Shown here: piece by piece, positions 63,570 to 64,000 of the stretch | Numbering within the stretch: the first letter of the stretch is position 1 | Layout: each line of letters opens with the position of its first letter | NCBI RefSeq assembly: GCF_021922925.1 | Contig: NZ_CP040786.1 | Location: 62,001 to 126,000 of the forward strand | Direction of reading: 5' to 3' | DNA from: Clavibacter phaseoli | GTDB taxonomy: Bacteria > Actinomycetota > Actinomycetes > Actinomycetales > Microbacteriaceae | Length of the DNA stretch: 64,000 nucleotides | Notes under the pieces: generated by a model | Told to the model about the DNA's origin: nothing | Databases searched by the model: none | What the model saw: only the letters and a program-made list of their open reading frames with translations | Position numbers and translations under genes: made by a program

Positions 63570-64000
63570 CTAGAGCGCCAGCGCGCCGATGGCCTCGCCG
63601 TACTGGGTCTCGCCGATGACCTCGAAGCCGACGTGGGTGAAGAACTCCTCGGGGCCGTCCTCGCCCGGCTCCCACACGACCGTGAGCCGCTCGAAGCCGC
63701 GCGAGCGCGCCTCGTCCGCGAGCGCGAGGACCGCGAACCGGCCGACGCCGTGGCCCTGCGCGTCGGCGTCGACGTTGATGCGCCAGATGCAGCTGCGGAA
63801 GATCTCCTCGTGGGCCTCGGGGTCGAAGTTGCCCATGATGAAGCCGACGACCTCGCCGTCCTCCACGACCACGCGCGGCCACGCGGTGGTGGGGTTCACG
63901 TAGGCCTCGGCGATGGAGTGCGACACGGGGGCGACGTAGTTCTCCTGCCCCGGCTTGAGCGTCAGCGTGTTGGCCGCCACGATCGTGCGGGCGCTCAGCT
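63570..64000 (-). CDS. GNAT family acetyltransferase (5' end outside window)
   Basis: The frame stays open to the window edge. A GTG at 63980 could serve as start, but the residues before it (LSARTI) look like continuing coding sequence, and proteins of this type usually extend further N-terminally, so I treat it as 5'-truncated. The GNAT core is clear: TLKPGQENYVAPVSHSIAEAYVNPTTAWP, then WRINVDADAQGHGVGRFAVLALADEA (acetyl-CoA loop) and FFTHVGFEVIGETQYGE. The pattern resembles spermine/spermidine-type acetyltransferases; the substrate is not determinable. It lies 3 bp upstream of the alkyltransferase-like gene. Confidence 0.82.
   Translation of the reverse strand, partial: LSARTIVAANTLTLKPGQENYVAPVSHSIAEAYVNPTTAWPRVVVEDGEVVGFIMGNFDPEAHEEIFRSCIWRINVDADAQGHGVGRFAVLALADEARSRGFERLTVVWEPGEDGPEEFFTHVGFEVIGETQYGEAIGALAL

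Overview
The window is about 64 kb of a high-GC actinobacterial chromosome. The 16S rRNA sequence, the guaB/guaB3/guaA, sucCD-purNH and alr/t6A neighbourhoods, the CIRCE-controlled groES and the many GTG/TTG starts point to Microbacteriaceae. I infer Clavibacter from the character of the 16S gene and the B-type cell-wall background, but I could not run a comparison. It is core chromosome. I see no prophage, insertion sequence, integrase, CRISPR array or tRNA gene.

Layout: (1) 1-2020, the end of a mannitol PTS operon (mtlA 3' end, mtlF, mtlD). (2) 2130-8757, translation and transcription genes in two promoter-defined blocks (infA-rpmJ-rpsM-rpsK-rpoA-rplQ and rplM-rpsI), separated by a double-GNAT acetyltransferase and truA. 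(3) 8781-18510, a cell-envelope and tRNA-modification block: glmM, coaA (minus strand), glmS, acpS, two adjacent alanine racemase genes (the second fused to tsaE), tsaB, and a rimI-tsaD fusion. (4) 18616-22000, a small DUF4190-type membrane protein, a THUMP-like methyltransferase, groES and rarD. (5) 22001-27914, a branched-chain amino acid ABC transporter. The binding-protein gene livK converges on livHMGF, and LivH carries an unusual extracellular N-terminal domain. (6) 28155-37328, purine and membrane genes: guaB, a degenerate AbiEi/DUF559-like gene, guaB3, a KhtT/KhtU-like antiporter pair, SURF1, DUF3817 and guaA. (7) 37430-50869, a BI-1 protein, a glycerophosphodiesterase, a PcrA/UvrD helicase, a sortase-anchored thioester-type surface protein, an MpaB-like protein, sucCD, DUF6350, purN and purH. 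(8) 50950-56796, one complete rrn operon (16S-23S-5S, no spacer tRNA) with two tandem promoters. (9) 57044-64000, a membrane-fused dimethylargininase-like protein, a heterodimeric ABC exporter behind a complex leader, a lipoprotein, an alkyltransferase-like protein and a GNAT protein cut by the window edge.

Regulation is unusually readable. About a dozen genes have a TAnnnT -10 hexamer ending 6-10 nt before the start codon with no Shine-Dalgarno sequence, so they are probably transcribed as leaderless or near-leaderless mRNAs. This pattern also corrects several start sites. Most operons end in long perfect GC-rich hairpins without a U-tract, as is usual in actinobacteria.

I found no clear-cut new defence or mobile system. 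The best leads are: the alr-tsaE and rimI-tsaD fusions, with a possible diaminobutyrate racemase role for one alr copy; the CnaB-like domain on LivH; the membrane-tethered dimethylargininase; the leader peptide, inverted repeat and hairpin upstream of the ABC exporter; the thioester/LAxTG surface protein; and a 5 x 19 bp repeat array that starts inside the livK terminator.
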